Shown: positions 36,236-45,261 of the stretch, one piece after another
How positions within the stretch are numbered: the stretch's first letter is position 1
Layout: each line of letters starts with the position of its first letter
Source: Desulfofundulus australicus DSM 11792
Lineage (GTDB): Bacteria > Bacillota > Desulfotomaculia > Desulfotomaculales > Desulfovirgulaceae
DNA length: 64,000 nucleotides
NCBI RefSeq assembly: GCF_900129285.1
Contig: NZ_FQUW01000013.1
Location: 7,499 to 71,498, forward strand
Reading direction: 5' to 3'
The notes under the pieces: generated by a model
What the model saw: the letters and a program-made list of their open reading frames with translations, nothing else
Databases searched by the model: none
Told to the model about the DNA's origin: nothing
Made by a program: the position numbers and the translations under genes

Positions 36236-38872
36236 GTGACCGGGAAGGAGATCAGGGAAAAATTTCTCAAATTTTTTGAAGCCAGGGGGCACCGCATACT
36301 GCCCAGTGCTTCTTTAATTCCGGCCAACGATCCCAGCCTGTTGTGGACGGCTGCAGGGATGGTTCCCTTTAAGCCATATTTTACTGGTGCGGCAAAGCCG
36401 GAGGTACGCAGGGTGACCACCTGCCAGAAGTGCCTGCGCACACCGGATATTGAATCGGTTGGCCGTACAGCCAGGCATCATACTTTTTTTGAGATGCTGG
36501 GCAACTTCTCTTTTGGGGATTATTTTAAAGAAAAGGCCATTCCCTGGGCCTGGGAGTTCACCACCCGGGTTCTGGGCCTGCCGGAAGAAAAATTGTGGAT
36601 TTCCATTTATCTTGATGATGATGAGGCCTTTGATATCTGGCACCGGGAAGTAGGTGTTCCTGCTGAACGGATAGTGCGCATGGGCAAGGATACCAACTTC
36701 TGGGAAATCGGGGTTGGCCCCTGCGGCCCCTGTTCGGAGATATACGTTGACCTGGGAGAAGAGCGGGGCTGTGGTTCCGCCACCTGCGGCGTAGGTTGCG
36801 ATTGTGATCGCTTTTTGGAAATCTGGAATCTGGTCTTTATCCAGTTTTTCCGGGATGAAGCCGGGAATTACACGCCGCTGGCCAGCAAGGGTATTGATAC
36901 CGGGATGGGCCTGGAGCGGGTGGCTTCTGTCCTGCAGGGAGTGCAGAGCAACTTTGATACCGACCTGTTCCGGGAAATTATGGATTTTACTGCCAGCCTG
37001 GCCGGTGTGAAATATGGCGTTGATGGTAAAACCGATATGGCCCTGAAGGTAATTGCCGACCACTGCCGGGCGGTAACTTTTGCTATTTCCGACGGGGCAC
37101 TGCCTTCCAACGAAGGACGCGGCTATGTACTCAGACGCCTGTTGCGCCGGGCGGCACGTTTTGGAAGGGTGCTGGGACTGCAAGAGCCTTTTCTTTACCA
37201 GGTTTCCAGGGCGGTAATTAATCAGATGGCCGATGCCTACCCCGAGTTGCCGGCCAATGAGGAGCACGTGCTGAAGGTTATTCGCAGTGAAGAGGAACGC
37301 TTTGGCGAGACCCTGGCCCAGGGCATGGAAATTTTAAACCGCCTGGTCGAGGAAGCCAGGGCTACCGGTTCAACGATTATCCGCGGGGAAGATGCTTTCC
37401 GCCTTTATGATACCTATGGTTTTCCTCTGGAGTTAACCAGGGAAATGGCCGCCGAAGAAGGGCTTACCGTGGATGAGGAAGCATTTACCCGGGCCATGGA
37501 GGAGCAGAGGGAAAGGGCCCGCCGCGCGCGCCAGGAAACGGAATACCTCTCCGAAAAGGATGCTTTTTATCAGGTTCTGCGGGACAGGGTAGGGGAAAGC
37601 AGATTTGTAGGCTACGATACCCTGAAAACCAGGGCGCGGGTTACAGCCCTGCTTAAAGAAGGGCAGCCGGTGGAAAAGGTGGTTGCCGGCGAGGAAGTGG
37701 AGATTATCCTGGATGTAACGCCCTGTTATGCCGAGGCCGGTGGACAGGTTTCCGACCATGCCAGGATCAGCTCCGCGGAGCTGGAGGTCGAGGTGCGGGA
37801 GGTTTACCGCCCTGTTGAGGGGCTCTATGTACACCGGGGCAGGGTTCTTAACGGTATCCTGCAGGAAAATGCCAGTGTAGTGGTGGAGGTGGACAGCGAG
37901 CGACGCTGGAACACGGCCCGCAATCACTCGGCAACCCACCTGCTTCATAAAGCATTAAAGGAAATCCTCGGTCACCACGTGAACCAGGCCGGTTCTCTCG
38001 TCGAGCCCGACCGCCTGCGTTTTGACTTCACCCATTATGCGCCGGTATCGCCCGAAGAACTGCGGCGTATTGAGGAAATGGTTAATCAGGTTGTGCTGGA
38101 AAACCTCCCGGTTGAAACACTGGTTACCTCCCTGGAAGAAGCCCGGGCAATGGGTGCGGTGGCCCTGTTTGGGGAGAAGTACGGTGAACGGGTCCGGGTA
38201 GTTAAAATGGGGGATTTCAGCCTGGAACTGTGCGGGGGTACCCATGTCCGTTCAACGGCCGAGATCGGCTTCTTCAAGCTGATCAGTGAAAGCAGTGTAG
38301 GTGCCGGGCTGCGCCGGGTGGAAGGAGTTACCGGTATTGGAGCGCTGCGCTATATACGAGCCCAGGAAGAGCAGTTATCCCGGATTGCAGCCCTGGTCAA
38401 GGCAACCCCGTCAGAAGTGGTCCACAGGGTGGAGTCCCTGCTGAAGGAAATGAAGGAGCTGGAACGGGAGAGCGAAGGCCTGCGCGCCCGGCTGGCCCGT
38501 TTCGAAGTGCAGAGCTTGCTGGAGCAGGTTAAGGACCTGGATGGTATAAAATTCCTGGCCGCCAAAACCAGTGCCCCCGACATGGACAGCCTGCGGGCCA
38601 TGGTAGACCTGCTGAGGGAGCGGCTCGGGTCGGCGGTGATTCTTCTGGCCAGCCCGGCAGGTGAGAAGGTCAACCTGGTGGCGGCAGTGACCAGAGATCT
38701 GCTGCCCCGGGGGTTGCATGCCGGTAAGCTGGTTAAGGAAGTGGCCTCCATGCTTGGTGGCGGAGGAGGCGGGAGGCCGGATATGGCCCAGGCCGGCGGA
38801 AAAGATCCTTCCCGCCTCCAGGAGGCGCTGCAAAAGGCTTACACCCTGGCAGCGGGGCAGATAAAGAACTGA
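36236..38872 (+). CDS. alaS: alanyl-tRNA synthetase
   Basis: Class II synthetase charging tRNA-Ala and editing Ser/Gly errors. The catalytic core opens with FLKFFEARGHRILPSASLIP; the editing domain has the metal site HSATHLLHKAL and LCGGTHV; a C-terminal DHHA1/C-Ala region with GGGGGGRPDMAQAGG ends the chain. 878 aa, full length. GTG start with GGAGGT upstream. The order alaS-ireB-(AKR)-ruvX matches other Firmicutes. Confidence 0.96.
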   Translation: MTGKEIREKFLKFFEARGHRILPSASLIPANDPSLLWTAAGMVPFKPYFTGAAKPEVRRVTTCQKCLRTPDIESVGRTARHHTFFEMLGNFSFGDYFKEKAIPWAWEFTTRVLGLPEEKLWISIYLDDDEAFDIWHREVGVPAERIVRMGKDTNFWEIGVGPCGPCSEIYVDLGEERGCGSATCGVGCDCDRFLEIWNLVFIQFFRDEAGNYTPLASKGIDTGMGLERVASVLQGVQSNFDTDLFREIMDFTASLAGVKYGVDGKTDMALKVIADHCRAVTFAISDGALPSNEGRGYVLRRLLRRAARFGRVLGLQEPFLYQVSRAVINQMADAYPELPANEEHVLKVIRSEEERFGETLAQGMEILNRLVEEARATGSTIIRGEDAFRLYDTYGFPLELTREMAAEEGLTVDEEAFTRAMEEQRERARRARQETEYLSEKDAFYQVLRDRVGESRFVGYDTLKTRARVTALLKEGQPVEKVVAGEEVEIILDVTPCYAEAGGQVSDHARISSAELEVEVREVYRPVEGLYVHRGRVLNGILQENASVVVEVDSERRWNTARNHSATHLLHKALKEILGHHVNQAGSLVEPDRLRFDFTHYAPVSPEELRRIEEMVNQVVLENLPVETLVTSLEEARAMGAVALFGEKYGERVRVVKMGDFSLELCGGTHVRSTAEIGFFKLISESSVGAGLRRVEGVTGIGALRYIRAQEEQLSRIAALVKATPSEVVHRVESLLKEMKELERESEGLRARLARFEVQSLLEQVKDLDGIKFLAAKTSAPDMDSLRAMVDLLRERLGSAVILLASPAGEKVNLVAAVTRDLLPRGLHAGKLVKEVASMLGGGGGGRPDMAQAGGKDPSRLQEALQKAYTLAAGQIKN

Positions 38873-38897
38873 AGCGGGATTTTGCCCGCTTTTTTTA
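38873..38897 (+). terminator. terminator after alaS
   Basis: AGCGGG/CCCGCT stem with a 6-base loop and seven Ts, immediately after the stop codon. Confidence 0.8.
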
Positions 38898-39000
38898 TTA
38901 AAGTTACCTGAACAGTAGTTTCTGGCATTAGAGGAAAAAGGGACGGGTCAACGAATATAGATCACTGAGGAGGTTATATTTTTAAAAGGGGGGATCGGGG

Positions 39001-39270
39001 TTGAGCAGGGAAGCTTTCGAAAATACTGTTATGTTTAAGGTAGAGGGGGAGGAAGTCAACCAGGCGAAAGAAATCCTTTTATCCGTCTACGGGGCGCTTA
39101 AAGAAAAAGGATATAATCCGATCAACCAGCTTGTAGGCTACTTGCTATCCGGGGATCCGGCATATATTACCAGCCACAACAACGCCCGCAGTAAAATCAG
39201 GCAGCTGGAAAGGGATGAATTGTTAGAAGAACTGGTGAAAAGCTACCTGAAAAATGCCGGTGCCATGTAG
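39001..39270 (+). CDS. ireB: IreB-family regulatory phosphoprotein
   Basis: Small protein of the IreB (DUF965) family; in enterococci IreB is phosphorylated by the IreK Ser/Thr kinase and affects cephalosporin resistance. The core [42 protein letters not shown] is nearly invariant in the family. 89 aa, TTG start preceded by AAAAGGGGGG. The N-terminus [14 protein letters not shown] includes the threonine position that is phosphorylated in the family. Confidence 0.93.
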   Translation: MSREAFENTVMFKVEGEEVNQAKEILLSVYGALKEKGYNPINQLVGYLLSGDPAYITSHNNARSKIRQLERDELLEELVKSYLKNAGAM

Positions 39271-39333
39271 AAGGTACCAAATAATAATTACGTAGAAACA
39301 AAGATTGTTTCTTGGGGAAAGAAGGAGCATCCA

Positions 39334-40281
39334 TTGGAATATCGTCCGCTCGGTCAAACGGGGATAAAAGTTTCCCGGCTGTGCTTTGGTGCCCTTACCA
39401 TTGGCCCGCTGCAGGCTGCACTTCCCGTGAGCAGCGGGGCGGCAGTTATTCGCCGGGCTCTGGAAGCCGGTGTTAATTTTATAGATACAGCCGAATATTA
39501 CCGGACTTATACTTATATTTACGAGGCGATCAGGGACTGGCCGGGTGAAGTGATAATTGCCTCCAAGTCTTATGCCTATACCCGGGAGGGCATGAGGCAA
39601 AGCCTGGAAGAAGCTTTGCGGGCACTTCACCGGGATTACATAGATATTTTTCTTCTCCATGAGCAGGAATCGGCCCTGACCATCCGCGGGCATTGGGAAG
39701 CTGTGGAATATCTGCTATCAGCCAGGGAAAAGGGTATGGTGAGAGCTATCGGTATCTCCACCCATAGCGTGGAAGGTGTCAGGGCGGCGGCCCGCGTACC
39801 GGAATTTGATATAATTCATCCCCTTATCAATATGGCCGGGATCGGTATCCTTGGGGGAACCAGGGAGGATATGCTGGCAGCCATTGATGAGGCGGCTGCT
39901 TTCGGTAAAGGCATTTATGGTATGAAGGCCCTGGGAGGGGGGCATCTCATTCCCAGGGTGCAGGAAGCACTGGCTTTTGTTCTGGGCATTCCCCATCTGG
40001 CCAGCGTGGCCGTGGGCATGCGGACAGTGGCAGAAGTTGATTTTAATGTGGCGGTATTCAGCGGCTTGCCCCTTTCAGCCGCCCTCCGGGAAAGGGTTGG
40101 CCGGCAGAGGCGCCGCCTGCACATCGAAGACTGGTGCAGGGGCTGCGGGCGATGTGTGGAAAGATGCGGGGCGGGAGCGTTGTTCCTGGTTGCGGGCAGG
40201 GTGAGGGTAGATCATTCGCGTTGCCGCCTGTGCGGTTACTGTGGAGCGGTCTGTCCGGATTTCTGCATAAAGGTCATTTAA
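39334..40281 (+). CDS. aldo-keto reductase with C-terminal 2[4Fe-4S] ferredoxin domain
   Basis: TIM-barrel aldo-keto reductase fused to a ferredoxin. The N-terminal opening RPLGQTGIKVSRLCFGAL is typical; catalytic Asp-Tyr in IDTAEYYRTYTY, Lys in ASKSYAY and His in FLLHEQES. The C-terminal 55 residues hold two cluster motifs, CRGCGRCVERC and CRLCGYCGAVCP. 315 aa. Such fusions occur in anaerobes and archaea and probably couple a substrate reduction to ferredoxin. The substrate is unknown. TTG start. It overlaps nothing and precedes ruvX by 20 bases. Confidence 0.9.
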   Translation: MEYRPLGQTGIKVSRLCFGALTIGPLQAALPVSSGAAVIRRALEAGVNFIDTAEYYRTYTYIYEAIRDWPGEVIIASKSYAYTREGMRQSLEEALRALHRDYIDIFLLHEQESALTIRGHWEAVEYLLSAREKGMVRAIGISTHSVEGVRAAARVPEFDIIHPLINMAGIGILGGTREDMLAAIDEAAAFGKGIYGMKALGGGHLIPRVQEALAFVLGIPHLASVAVGMRTVAEVDFNVAVFSGLPLSAALRERVGRQRRRLHIEDWCRGCGRCVERCGAGALFLVAGRVRVDHSRCRLCGYCGAVCPDFCIKVI

Positions 40282-40301
40282 GGTGGGAGTGGATTTTATC
40301 A

Positions 40302-40721
40302 TTGCGGATAATGGGGCTGGATGTGGGTGAAAAAAGAATCGGGGTAGCGGTAAGCGATCCCCTGGGATGGACCGCACAGGGAATAGGGGTTATCCGCGGG
40401 GATCAGCCGCGGGCGCAGATAATGGAGCAGTTAAAAAAGCTGGTGCAGGAGTACCGGGTGGAGCGTATTGTTGTGGGCCTGCCGCGGAATATGAACGGTA
40501 CGCTGGGCAAACAGGGGCAAAGAGTGCTTGATTTTGCCCGGGAAATTGGTGCTGAATTGGAGCTGCCGGTAGAGACCTGGGATGAACGACTCAGTACCGC
40601 CAGCGCGGAAAAAGTTTTGCTGTCTGCCGATCTCAGCCGGGCCAGGCGAAGAAAAATTATTGATAAGATGGCTGCAGTCATAATTTTACAAAGCTATCTG
40701 GACTCCCGCTTCAGGTCATAA
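40302..40721 (+). CDS. ruvX: Holliday-junction resolvase-like protein RuvX (YqgF)
   Basis: RNase H-fold nuclease implicated in 16S rRNA 5' processing and Holliday-junction resolution. MGLDVGEKRIGVAVSDPLG carries the first catalytic Asp, VGLPRNMNGTLGKQ the middle motif and ETWDERLSTASAE the last acidic residue. 139 aa. The TTG at 40302 gives the standard MRIMGLD opening; the frame is open for a further 56 codons upstream inside the neighbouring gene, which I discount. Confidence 0.93.
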   Translation: MRIMGLDVGEKRIGVAVSDPLGWTAQGIGVIRGDQPRAQIMEQLKKLVQEYRVERIVVGLPRNMNGTLGKQGQRVLDFAREIGAELELPVETWDERLSTASAEKVLLSADLSRARRRKIIDKMAAVIILQSYLDSRFRS

Positions 40722-40791
40722 AAAGTTGCAAAATGGGGAAAATTAACTTTAAAGTGGCGTGATTCTTGTTACCTGCCGGTTTTTCTTTTTC

Positions 40792-40821
40792 TTGACAAAC
40801 AGGTTCTCCCTGATATAGAAT
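40792..40821 (+). promoter_or_regulatory. promoter of the DUF1292 gene
   Basis: TTGACA, 18 bases, TAGAAT (preceded by TA). Confidence 0.78.
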
Positions 40822-40850
40822 AGGCACAACTTTTAAAAGAGGTGAAAGAA

Positions 40851-41147
40851 ATGTCCGAACAGGAACTGGAGCTGGAAGAAGTAATAACCCTGGTGGATGA
40901 AGACGGTCAGGAGCAGGATTTCGAGGTTATTGATATCATACACCTGGATGGTTCAAAGTACGCTGTTTTACTCCCCGTTCCGGAAGTTGACGCCGGTGCG
41001 GCTGATGATGAAGAAGGAGAGGCCATCATCCTCAGGTTTGAGACGGACGAAGAAGGCAATGAAATTCTGGTCGATATAGAAGATGACGAGGAATGGGAAA
41101 AAGTTGCCGATTACTGGGAAGAAATGATTGAAAATGAGGATTCATGA
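40851..41147 (+). CDS. DUF1292 (YrzB-like) acidic protein
   Basis: 98-aa acidic protein of the DUF1292 family, usually found after ruvX. The fold core ITLVDEDGQEQDFEVIDIIHLDGSKYAVLLP and the repeat ILRFETDEEGNEILVDIEDDEEW are characteristic. Start at ATG 40851, following AAGAGGTG. Function unknown. Own promoter and terminator. Confidence 0.9.
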   Translation: MSEQELELEEVITLVDEDGQEQDFEVIDIIHLDGSKYAVLLPVPEVDAGAADDEEGEAIILRFETDEEGNEILVDIEDDEEWEKVADYWEEMIENEDS

Positions 41148-41181
41148 AAGGTCCGGAAAAAGTTAATAACGGTTGAAATGG

Positions 41182-41219
41182 AGCTGGGTACAGGGACGCC
41201 TGGGTTATCCAGCTTTTTT
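41182..41219 (+). terminator. terminator after the DUF1292 gene
   Basis: AGCTGG/CCAGCT stem closing a long loop, followed by TTTTTTA. Confidence 0.7.
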
Positions 41220-41310
41220 ATTCTTTCATCCCCCTTATACCAGTACCTGAAAAATGCCTGAAAGGGAACATTTTTGTCTTTTGTGTCGTCTTTTAACGGG
41301 GGGAGAGAAA

Positions 41311-42822
41311 ATGAAAAGGCCTTATCTGATCATTACCGGACTTCTGGTGGGAGTATTCCTGGCCCTTGGTGCTGCCGGCATCGGTACCCTGTACGGTCAG
41401 GGCAGGGTTGTTGCCGGCGTGCGGGCGGCCGGCATAGATCTGTCACATATGGACAGGGAAGCGTGCCGGCAGGCTCTGGGCACACTGGAGAAAAAGTTGA
41501 ACAGCACGCCCCTTGTTTTCCTTTACCGGGACCATACCTGGACTTTATCCCCACCGGAGGTAGGCTTGCGTTTGGACACGCAGGCCATGCTGACCGGAGC
41601 CCTGCAGGCCGGCAGGGACGCACCCTGGTGGCTGCAGTGGTATCAGAGATGGAAGATTAAAAGGGAAGGTTACCAGCTCCCATTAATGGTAGTTCTCAAC
41701 CGGGAAAAGTTTAATCAGAAGCTCAATGCCCTGGTCGAAGAAATCATTACTCCCCCCAGGGATGCCGCTTTCCGGGTTCTTCCCGATGATCGCATTGAAA
41801 TTATTCCGGGCCGCGATGGGCTGGCGGTGGATGAAGAAAGGGCCTACCGGGATTTGCTGGCCGCCCTTTCAGCCGGCAAAAAGCCCGAAATTCAACTCAG
41901 CCTGAGACATGTTAAACCCCGCACCACCACGGAAGAGGTTCGGGCCATGGGGCTTAAAGGCCTGCTGGCCGCTTACACTACCAGTTTTGATGCTTCTTAT
42001 ACGGATCGTGTTTATAACATCCGGGTGGCTGCGGCGGCATTGGACGGGCTGCTCGTACCCCCGGGGCAGGAGGTTTCCTTCAATAAGGTGGTGGGGCCCA
42101 GGAGTTCCGAGGCCGGTTATAAAAACGCCAAGGTAATAATCAACAATAGATTGGTGGATGGAGTTGGCGGCGGGGTATGCCAGGTTAGCAGTACATTATA
42201 TAATGCCGTCCTGCTGGCCAACCTGGAGGTACTGGAACGTACCAACCATTCCCTGCCGGTTTCCTATGTCCCGGTAGGCCGGGATGCAACGGTGGTTTAT
42301 GGAGCTATCGATTTTCGCTTCCGCAATAATACGGAGAGTTACATTTACATACGTTCCGTCGTGAGCGGGAACCGGCTGACTTTTAAGATTTACGGTAATA
42401 CTGATTATAAAGTACCCGTGGAAATCCGGAACCGCATCACGGAGGTTCTGGAGCCGAAGGTTATCCGGGAGCCGGACCCCAACCTGGAACGGGGGGAACA
42501 GGTGGTTAAGCAGAAGGGAGTCCGGGGTTACCGGGTAGTAACCGAGCGTGTGGTGCTGGAAAACGGCCGCCGGTACACAGAGAGGCTTCCGGGTAGTTTT
42601 TACAGACCGGTAGACCAGATAATAGCCGTGGGTACCAGGGAGCCCAGTACCGGGCCCGTGGTTCCCCCGCCGGCTGGCGGTCAGGTAACTGTCCCGGATG
42701 AAGACGAGAATGCCGACCGGCAGGAGCCTGTGCAGCCGGGCGGCGAAGGAGATCAGGATCTGCCCGATCAATCCCTTCCTGATCGGGACAGCGTACCTGA
42801 AATAGTTTACCCGGATAGATAG
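41311..42822 (+). CDS. membrane-anchored VanW-domain protein with G5 domain
   Basis: Cell-envelope protein. Residues 4-28 form a signal-anchor helix (YLIITGLLVGVFLALGAAGIG). Next comes a peptidoglycan-binding PG_binding_4 region (to about residue 200), the VanW domain with GGGVCQVSSTLYNAVLLANL near residue 290, then a G5 domain (about residues 395-440: RVVTERVVLENGRRYTERL) and an acidic, low-complexity tail. 503 aa. ATG 41311 follows GGGGGGAG. Its position before mltG and other wall genes fits a peptidoglycan-related role; the biochemical activity of VanW is not known. Confidence 0.9.
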   Translation: MKRPYLIITGLLVGVFLALGAAGIGTLYGQGRVVAGVRAAGIDLSHMDREACRQALGTLEKKLNSTPLVFLYRDHTWTLSPPEVGLRLDTQAMLTGALQAGRDAPWWLQWYQRWKIKREGYQLPLMVVLNREKFNQKLNALVEEIITPPRDAAFRVLPDDRIEIIPGRDGLAVDEERAYRDLLAALSAGKKPEIQLSLRHVKPRTTTEEVRAMGLKGLLAAYTTSFDASYTDRVYNIRVAAAALDGLLVPPGQEVSFNKVVGPRSSEAGYKNAKVIINNRLVDGVGGGVCQVSSTLYNAVLLANLEVLERTNHSLPVSYVPVGRDATVVYGAIDFRFRNNTESYIYIRSVVSGNRLTFKIYGNTDYKVPVEIRNRITEVLEPKVIREPDPNLERGEQVVKQKGVRGYRVVTERVVLENGRRYTERLPGSFYRPVDQIIAVGTREPSTGPVVPPPAGGQVTVPDEDENADRQEPVQPGGEGDQDLPDQSLPDRDSVPEIVYPDR

Positions 42823-42912
42823 TTCCCTCCAGACGGAGGATTGAGGTCAAGTCATTGTACTGAAAAGGTATAATAAGTGCTATAATATGGAAAATAATGC
42901 AGGCTGGTAAAA

Positions 42913-43953
42913 ATGAAGGAATTATACGGTATTATCAGGCTGAAGGGTAAGAAAAGCTTGTTAAAGGGAAGTATGATCCTGGGGGGGCTTTCCTTAGCGG
43001 TATTTGTTTTCTATATCTGGGGGATGCTTTCCCCTTTATCTCCGGGTAATGGTCAGCCCGTGAAGCTGACCGTTACCCGTTCTTCATCCACCAGCAGTAT
43101 CGGGCAAATGCTTTTTGAAAAAGGATTAATACGCAGTGCCCGGTTTTTTAACCTGTACACCCGCTTGAGAGGGGTTGATGATCAACTCAAGGCGGGTACG
43201 TATACGTTTTCCACGGCCCAATCACTGCCGGAAATAGTTAATGAACTGGTTAAAGGTTCTGATGACGGGCGAGTTATTACCATTCCCGAGGGGTTTACCT
43301 TAAAACAAATAGCCCAGCTGCTGGAAAAGGAGGGCCTGGTCAGCAGGGAGGATTTTCTGGCCGCCGCTGCGGAGGATGACTTTAATTATCCTTTTGTAAA
43401 GAAACTCCCTCCGGGCCCAAACCGGCTGGAAGGGTACTTATTCCCGGATACTTACCGGGTGGGCAGCAGTACCACTGCCCATACCATTATAGATCTCATG
43501 CTGCGCCGTTTTGACCAGAAGATGAAAGAGATGGATTACTACCGGAAGGTAGAAGCGGCCGGTTTAACCCTGCACGAAGCGGTAATCATTGCTTCCATGG
43601 TGGAGAGGGAGGCCCGGGTGGACCGGGAGCGCCCTGTTATAGCCGGGGTTATTTTTAACCGCTTGCAGCGGGACATGCCCTTACAGATTGATGCCACGGT
43701 TCAGTATGCTCTGGGCAGCCAGAGGGCAAAATTATATTACAGGGATCTGGAAATAAATTCTCCCTACAATACCTACCTGATAAAAGGGCTTCCACCGGGT
43801 CCCATAGCCTGTCCCGGGGAATCCTCCCTGCTGGCCGCCGTAGAGCCGGTAAAAACCAGCTATCTTTATTACGTGGCCAGGCCTGATGGAACCCATGCCT
43901 TTGCCAGAACACTGGATGAGCATAATGCCAACAAACGGAAATATATACGTTAG
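42913..43953 (+). CDS. mltG: endolytic murein transglycosylase MltG
   Basis: Cuts nascent glycan strands and sets their length. One N-terminal membrane helix (MILGGLSLAVFVFYIWGML), a LysM-like part, and the YceG catalytic domain with Glu near residue 229 in IIASMVEREARVD and QIDATVQYALG. 346 aa, normal. The upstream region has two TATAAT sequences but no well-spaced -35. It precedes the U32 peptidase gene by 32 bases. Confidence 0.94.
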   Translation: MKELYGIIRLKGKKSLLKGSMILGGLSLAVFVFYIWGMLSPLSPGNGQPVKLTVTRSSSTSSIGQMLFEKGLIRSARFFNLYTRLRGVDDQLKAGTYTFSTAQSLPEIVNELVKGSDDGRVITIPEGFTLKQIAQLLEKEGLVSREDFLAAAAEDDFNYPFVKKLPPGPNRLEGYLFPDTYRVGSSTTAHTIIDLMLRRFDQKMKEMDYYRKVEAAGLTLHEAVIIASMVEREARVDRERPVIAGVIFNRLQRDMPLQIDATVQYALGSQRAKLYYRDLEINSPYNTYLIKGLPPGPIACPGESSLLAAVEPVKTSYLYYVARPDGTHAFARTLDEHNANKRKYIR

Positions 43954-43985
43954 ATATAATTGTACAGAATAAAAGGTGGTTCAGC

Positions 43986-45215
43986 ATGGATATTCCGGAA
44001 CTTCTGGCTCCAGCCGGGGATCTGGAAAAATTAAAAGCGGCTGTAGTTTTTGGTGCGGATGCTGTTTATCTCGGCGGGAAGCAGTTCAGCCTCCGGGAAA
44101 GGGCGGGTAACTTTACACTGGAAGAAATAGCAGCAGGAGTGGAGTTTGCCCACGCCCGTGGAGTCAAGGTATATGTTACGGTAAATATATTTGCCCGGAA
44201 CCGGGACCTGGACGACCTGCCAATATACCTGAAGCAACTGGAACAGATCGGTGTTGATGCGGTTATTGTTTCCGATCCCGGCGTCCTTACCCTGGTCCGG
44301 GAAACAGCTCCCGGCTTGCCGGTGCACCTGAGTACCCAGGCCAATACCACCAACTGGAAAGCAGCCCGTTTCTGGCAGGAACAGGGGGTATCCCGCATTA
44401 TTCTGGCCCGGGAACTCGGCCTGGAGGAAATCCGCGAAATCCGCCGGCAGGTGACCGTCCCCCTGGAAATTTTCGTTCACGGGGCCATGTGCATATCCTA
44501 TTCCGGGCGGTGCCTGTTGAGCAGTTACATGACCGGGCGGGATGCCAACCGGGGGGACTGTGCCCAGGCCTGCCGGTGGCGCTATGCCCTGGTGGAAGAA
44601 AAGCGGCCGGGGGAATACTTTCCCCTGGAGGAGGATTCCCGGGGCACCTACATCTTGAGTTCCCGGGATCTTTGCCTCCTGGAATATATTCCCCAACTGG
44701 TGGAAGCAGGCATTAACAGCCTGAAAATTGAAGGCCGGGTTAAAAGCATACATTATGTGGCCACCGTGGTGAGCGTTTACCGCCAGGCCCTGGATGCTTA
44801 CCGGGCAGATCCCGGCCGCTACCGGGTCCGGAACCGGTGGCTGGAAGAGCTGGGCAAGGTGAGCCACCGGGAATATACCACGGGTTTTTTTGCCGGTCCG
44901 CCGGTAAGGGCTGCCCAGGGGGCGGTGGATTCCATTTATCTTCGCCCTTATACTTTTACCGGTGTGGTCAGGGAATACGATCCTGCCCGGGGGCTGGCCC
45001 TGGTTGAGCAGAGGAACCGTTTTGCCCGGGGAGAAGTCCTGGAGGTCCTGCTTCCCGGCGGGGAGACGTTTTCTTTTACAGTAACCGGATTATATGACGA
45101 AAATATGGACCCTGTAGATGCGGCCCCCCATCCCCGGCAAAGGGTTTTTCTTTCCCTGCCCCGCCCTGTGCTGCCCTGGAGCCTGTTACGCCGCCGGGAG
45201 GAGTATAAGGATTGA
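43986..45215 (+). CDS. U32 family peptidase / hydroxylase-like protein
   Basis: Member of the U32 family (YrrN/YrrO, YhbU, RlhA, TrhP). Some members are now known to hydroxylate tRNA U34 or 23S rRNA rather than act as proteases. ELLAPAGDLEKLKAAVVFGADAVYLGG is the standard opening, and EIFVHGAMCISYSGRCLLSSY plus the following NRGDCAQACRW provide the family signature with conserved cysteines likely to bind an Fe-S cluster. 409 aa. Only one U32 gene is present here, whereas Bacillus has a pair at this spot. Confidence 0.9.
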   Translation: MDIPELLAPAGDLEKLKAAVVFGADAVYLGGKQFSLRERAGNFTLEEIAAGVEFAHARGVKVYVTVNIFARNRDLDDLPIYLKQLEQIGVDAVIVSDPGVLTLVRETAPGLPVHLSTQANTTNWKAARFWQEQGVSRIILARELGLEEIREIRRQVTVPLEIFVHGAMCISYSGRCLLSSYMTGRDANRGDCAQACRWRYALVEEKRPGEYFPLEEDSRGTYILSSRDLCLLEYIPQLVEAGINSLKIEGRVKSIHYVATVVSVYRQALDAYRADPGRYRVRNRWLEELGKVSHREYTTGFFAGPPVRAAQGAVDSIYLRPYTFTGVVREYDPARGLALVEQRNRFARGEVLEVLLPGGETFSFTVTGLYDENMDPVDAAPHPRQRVFLSLPRPVLPWSLLRRREEYKD

Positions 45216-45261
45216 CCTGGCGGGCCAGAATGGATAAAAATGGCTGTATGGAAGTGAAATT

